Positions 32,290-34,280 of a stretch of DNA of 34,280 nucleotides are shown here, in pieces (positions within the stretch are counted from its first letter, which is position 1; the number at the start of each line of letters is the position of its first letter). The translations under genes and the position numbers were made by a program. The notes below the pieces were generated by a model. It worked only from the letters and a program-made list of their open reading frames with translations. It searched no databases and had not been told where the DNA came from. This DNA is from Geodermatophilaceae bacterium (GTDB lineage: Bacteria; Actinomycetota; Actinomycetes; Mycobacteriales; Geodermatophilaceae): the NCBI GenBank assembly GCA_013695685.1, contig JACCZY010000079.1, forward strand, positions 1 through 34,280, in the 5' to 3' direction.

Positions 32290-32574
32290 CTACCAGGGGT
32301 TGCCCCGCTGGACCTCGCGCAGGGCTGGCCGCACGTCGACGAGATAGACGATCGAGGCGACCAGAGCGACCAGGCCGAAGATGCCGAGGGTGTCGGTCAG
32401 CAGCGACACCGCAGCGGCGCCGCCGGTGATACCGAGCCAGGCCGGCTTCGTGAGCTTGTCAGCGGCGGTGTACAGCGGGGTCGGCCGCATGACGGCGTCC
32501 ACTAACGCCCAGACGGCCAACGCCAGCGCCCCCAGCTCGATCCCGTTGGCAAGCATGCCGGTGAGGATGTCCAC
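32290..32574 (-). CDS. DUF2516-family small membrane protein
   Basis: A 94-residue protein with three hydrophobic segments (GIELGALALAVWALVDAVM, WLGITGGAAAVSLLTDTLG, FGLVALVASIVYLVDVRPAL), matching DUF2516 in size and in the ALVDA and YLVDVRPAL features. The M. tuberculosis relative Rv0476 lies next to hbhA, as here, so the neighbourhood is conserved. Function is unknown. GTG 32574 is the start; the divergent VOC gene begins 69 nt away. Confidence 0.85.
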   Translation of the reverse strand: MDILTGMLANGIELGALALAVWALVDAVMRPTPLYTAADKLTKPAWLGITGGAAAVSLLTDTLGIFGLVALVASIVYLVDVRPALREVQRGNPW

Positions 32575-32642
32575 CCGACGAGCGTACGCCGCCGGATCGA
32601 ACGGACGGGTCCTGTCTCACCCACTGGCTAGCATCCGCTTCC

Positions 32643-32999
32643 ATGAGCGCCAGCCTCGGTCACCTGACCATCGACACCACGGATCTGGATCGAGCCATCG
32701 GCTTCTGGTCGGAGGTTTTCACCGCCGAGGTGTGGCGCGCACCGGACGGCGCGATCGCGGTGCTGTCCTGCGACGGCATGCTCGACCTGACGCTGCAGCG
32801 CGTCGACGCCCTGCCCAGCGGCAAGAACCCGGTGCATCTCGACCTGTTCACTGCCGATCTGGACGCCGAAGTGGCACGGCTCACCGCGCTCGGTGCCCGA
32901 CTGCAGGAGACCCACGACGCGCACGGAACCACCTGGGCAACGATGACCGATCCGGATGGTCTGGTCTTCGACGTGGTACTCCACGCGGAACGCAACTGA
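32643..32999 (+). CDS. VOC/glyoxalase-like protein
   Basis: A 118-residue single-module pair of beta-alpha-beta-beta-beta units: LGHLTIDTTDLDRAIGFWSEV, then NPVHLDLFTADLDAEVARL, and MTDPDGLVFDVVLH. The His-containing first strand and the late Asp/Glu positions resemble the metal-binding VOC fold of glyoxalases and dioxygenase-like proteins; the reaction is unknown. A single-domain protein of this kind normally dimerises. It ends 16 nt before a strong hairpin shared with the convergent HbhA-like gene. Confidence 0.87.
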   Translation: MSASLGHLTIDTTDLDRAIGFWSEVFTAEVWRAPDGAIAVLSCDGMLDLTLQRVDALPSGKNPVHLDLFTADLDAEVARLTALGARLQETHDAHGTTWATMTDPDGLVFDVVLHAERN

Positions 33000-33014
33000 C
33001 TCGTCCGGAACGAG

Positions 33015-33051
33015 CGAAGGACCCCCGGGCGGGAGGTCCGGGGGTCCTTCG
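33015..33051. terminator. Strong two-way terminator hairpin
   Basis: CGAAGGACCCCCGG (33015-33028) pairs perfectly with CCGGGGGTCCTTCG (33038-33051), with a further G-T pair inside and a 7-nt loop. It lies between the stops of the convergent VOC and HbhA-like genes, the expected place for a shared terminator, although no T-tract follows. Confidence 0.8.
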
Positions 33052-33066
33052 GGTCGTGCGGCCGGC

Positions 33067-33693
33067 TCAGGCCTTGTTGGCGGCCTTGTTGGCGGCCTTG
33101 TTGGCGACCTTGGTCGCCGACGGCTTGCTGGAAGCCTTCGTCGTTGCGGACTTCTTGGCAGCCGGGGCCTTGCGGACCGGCGGCTTGCGGGTGGTCGACT
33201 TGCGGGCGTTGGTGTTACGGGCTGCGGTCTTGCGGACCGTCGCCCGGGTCGCTTCCGCCCCCTCGGCCACAGCGTCCTTCGCGTCTGCGATCTCGGAGTC
33301 GACCTCCTCCAGCAGGTCCTCTAGAGAGTCCTCGACGGTGTCGACGGCCCGCTCGGCACGGAAGATCACTCGCTGCACCCGCGGGTCCTTGCGGAACTCG
33401 TGGACGACCTCCTCGCCGCGCTTGCTGAGCTGGACGTAGACGGTCACCGCCTGCTCGCCGGCGGTCTGCAGGTAGTTCCCGACCACCTTGCGTACGTCGG
33501 CCGGGGCGACCCGGCCGGTGGCGATCTCCTGGGTGCGGGTGGCCAGCTGCTTGCCCTGGTCCGCGGCCCGGGTGACGACTAGATCACCGGCGCCGACGGC
33601 GGCGAAGGCGTAGGTGCGGACGCCGGCCAGGGCCAGCTTGCCCTGCTCTGCGGCGATCTCGCTGTACTGCCTGAACTCGCTGGTAACGCTCAT
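33067..33693 (-). CDS. HbhA-like protein with Lys/Ala-rich tail
   Basis: A 208-residue protein. The N-terminal region (ALAGVRTYAFAAVGAGDLVV, then helices to about residue 130) resembles the heparin-binding haemagglutinin HbhA of mycobacteria. The C-terminal 75 residues are Lys/Ala/Thr/Arg-rich (KTAARNTNARKSTTRK through KAANKAANKA), like HbhA and histone H1-type tails, so adhesion to polyanions or DNA association are both possible. ATG 33693 has AGGAG upstream and overlaps the regulator's stop (ATGA). The neighbours match Rv0474 (regulator) and Rv0476 (DUF2516), supporting orthology with Rv0475. No export signal is obvious apart from a mildly hydrophobic N-terminal stretch. Confidence 0.85.
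   Translation of the reverse strand: MSVTSEFRQYSEIAAEQGKLALAGVRTYAFAAVGAGDLVVTRAADQGKQLATRTQEIATGRVAPADVRKVVGNYLQTAGEQAVTVYVQLSKRGEEVVHEFRKDPRVQRVIFRAERAVDTVEDSLEDLLEEVDSEIADAKDAVAEGAEATRATVRKTAARNTNARKSTTRKPPVRKAPAAKKSATTKASSKPSATKVANKAANKAANKA
33071..33106. repeat. 12-nt tandem repeat encoding KAAN
   Basis: Three perfect copies of GCCTTGTTGGCG (33071-33082, 33083-33094, 33095-33106) at the 3' end of the HbhA-like gene encode its terminal NKAANKAANKA. The repeat could change length by slippage. Confidence 0.9.
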
Positions 33694-34043
33694 ATCTCCT
33701 CTTTCTGGTGGGCGTTCTCGTTGCAGAAGGACTGGTAGATGTCGAGCAGCACCTGCTTCTGCCGCTCGTGCAGGTGCGGGTCACGCAGGATGCTGTTGGC
33801 GACATCCGGATCACCCTCGCGCTCGGTGAGGATGCCGGCTTGCACATAGAGCGTCTCGGCGGAGATCCGCAGACCCTTGGCGATCTGCTGCAGGATCTCC
33901 GCGCTCGGTTTGCGCAGCCCCCGCTCGATCTGGCTGAGGTAGGGGTTGCTCACTCCGGTCGCCTGTGCCAGCTGCCGCAGTGAGACCTGCGCGGCGGTGC
34001 GCTGCTCGCGGATGTACTGCCCGATACCGGTGAGGCCCTGCAT
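33690..34043 (-). CDS. XRE-family transcriptional regulator (Rv0474-like)
   Basis: A 117-residue protein with an N-terminal Cro/C1-type helix-turn-helix: IGQYIREQRTAAQVSLRQLA, then VSNPYLSQIERGLRKPSAEI, LRISAETLY. The C-terminal part (HLHERQKQVLLDIYQSFCNE) is probably for dimerisation. ATG 34043 has GGAGGT 7 nt upstream; GTG 34052 is an alternative. It is coupled to the hbhA-like gene and probably controls it and itself. A pair of TGCTAGC repeats stands in the upstream region. Confidence 0.88.
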   Translation of the reverse strand: MQGLTGIGQYIREQRTAAQVSLRQLAQATGVSNPYLSQIERGLRKPSAEILQQIAKGLRISAETLYVQAGILTEREGDPDVANSILRDPHLHERQKQVLLDIYQSFCNENAHQKEEI

Positions 34044-34088
34044 GCAACGCACCTCCGATGACGTTCATCCACCACGGTAGGCGCCTAG

Positions 34089-34117
34089 TGCTAGCTCCTG
34101 CAAGCAGATCTGCTAGC
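34089..34117. promoter_or_regulatory. Paired TGCTAGC sites, candidate operator
   Basis: TGCTAGC occurs at 34089-34095 and 34111-34117, 22 bp apart start to start (about two helix turns), and each contains the palindrome GCTAGC. They lie between the divergent XRE regulator and deformylase genes, a natural place for autoregulation. Binding is inferred only. Confidence 0.45.
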
Positions 34118-34150
34118 GGATACGCGTGAGGTGCGTCACCGGGAGCCTTC

Positions 34151-34156
34151 TACGAT
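34151..34156 (+). promoter_or_regulatory. Possible -10 element of def, leaderless transcript
   Basis: TACGAT fits the TAnnnT -10 consensus and ends 10 nt before the def ATG. Transcription would begin nearly at the start codon, and no ribosome binding site is within range (GGGAG is about 20 nt away). A -35 element is not convincing. Confidence 0.3.
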
Positions 34157-34166
34157 TCGCAGCGCC

Positions 34167-34280
34167 ATGGCAATCCACCCGATCCGGATCATCGGAGACC
34201 CCGTCCTGCATCACCCCGCCGCGCCGGTCACGGCGTACGACGAGTCGCTGCGCACACTGATCGCGGACATGGTCGAGACC
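34167..34280 (+). CDS. def: Peptide deformylase, N-terminal part
   Basis: The first 38 codons of a gene running off the window. The start MAIHPIRIIGDPVLHHPAAP matches the conserved beginning of peptide deformylase (PIRxxGDPVL), which removes the formyl group from nascent proteins. The glycine-loop and HEXXH motifs lie beyond the edge, so the assignment rests on the N-terminus alone. ATG 34167 is chosen for this match. It is divergent from the XRE regulator. Confidence 0.8.
   Translation, partial: MAIHPIRIIGDPVLHHPAAPVTAYDESLRTLIADMVET

Noticed and set aside
1-34280. CRISPR arrays, tRNA or rRNA genes, insertion sequences
   Set aside because: No regularly spaced repeats, cloverleaf-like T-arm motifs, rRNA landmarks or transposase motifs were seen on either strand.

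Overview
The window is a gene-dense, high-GC chromosome segment of an actinomycete. Evidence: GTG starts are common, most neighbouring genes overlap by 4 nt (ATGA or GTGA), and there are a mycothiol glycosyltransferase (mshA), a SenX3/RegX3 pair beside phosphoglycerate mutase, an HbhA-like protein, an Lsr2-type DNA-binding tail and a mycofactocin-type (NDMA-dependent) alcohol dehydrogenase. Genus cannot be fixed by eye. The histidine cluster resembles Streptomyces, while the right half follows the Mycobacterium tuberculosis order Rv0474-Rv0491 with extra genes inserted, so an actinobacterium outside both groups is plausible.

Layout. 0.1-3.3 kb: SAF/CpaB-like protein, mscL, a small Ser/Asp-rich protein divergent from a NAPE-PLD-like metallo-beta-lactamase-fold hydrolase, and convergently an XPF/ERCC4 nuclease with an Lsr2-like tail. 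3.35-11.6 kb: a tightly coupled histidine-utilisation operon, hutH-hutU-M20 amidohydrolase-hutF-hutI, continuing into an LpqI/NagZ-type lipoprotein. 11.6-14.0 kb, minus strand: MoxR-type AAA+ ATPase, VWA protein and a GNAT acetyltransferase; the first two are joined by a textbook -1 slippery heptamer and the GNAT is frameshifted. 14.0-17.0 kb: NDMA-type alcohol dehydrogenase and a divergent acyl-CoA synthetase, separated by a very long perfect hairpin. 17.0-18.2 kb: an AbiEi-like/DUF559 protein bracketed by two copies of a palindromic repeat.

18.2-27.8 kb holds the conserved block regX3-senX3-gpm, an inserted three-gene membrane module (DUF3618, holin-like, YGTPEP-repeat protein), ybjN and mshA, then a divergent SDR, a glutaryl-CoA-dehydrogenase-like enzyme and murB. 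27.8-31.6 kb: ppk2, a methyltransferase-like protein, a multi-pass membrane protein and an AlaX-like editing protein. 31.6-34.28 kb: an unknown protein, DUF2516, a VOC protein, an HbhA-like protein with its XRE regulator, and the first 38 codons of peptide deformylase.

How the genes work together: the hut genes convert histidine to glutamate through formiminoglutamate, and no hutG is visible, so the M20 hydrolase is the best candidate for the last step. mshA, murB, lpqI, gpm, ppk2 and SenX3/RegX3 link thiol protection, cell-wall synthesis and recycling, and phosphate metabolism. No rRNA, tRNA, CRISPR array, intact insertion sequence or prophage was recognised. The strongest candidates for something undescribed are the possible frameshift-fused MoxR-VWA protein, the ERCC4-Lsr2 nuclease, and a recurrent coding-strand motif CTGTCCAC(A/T)GT(G/C)GA.
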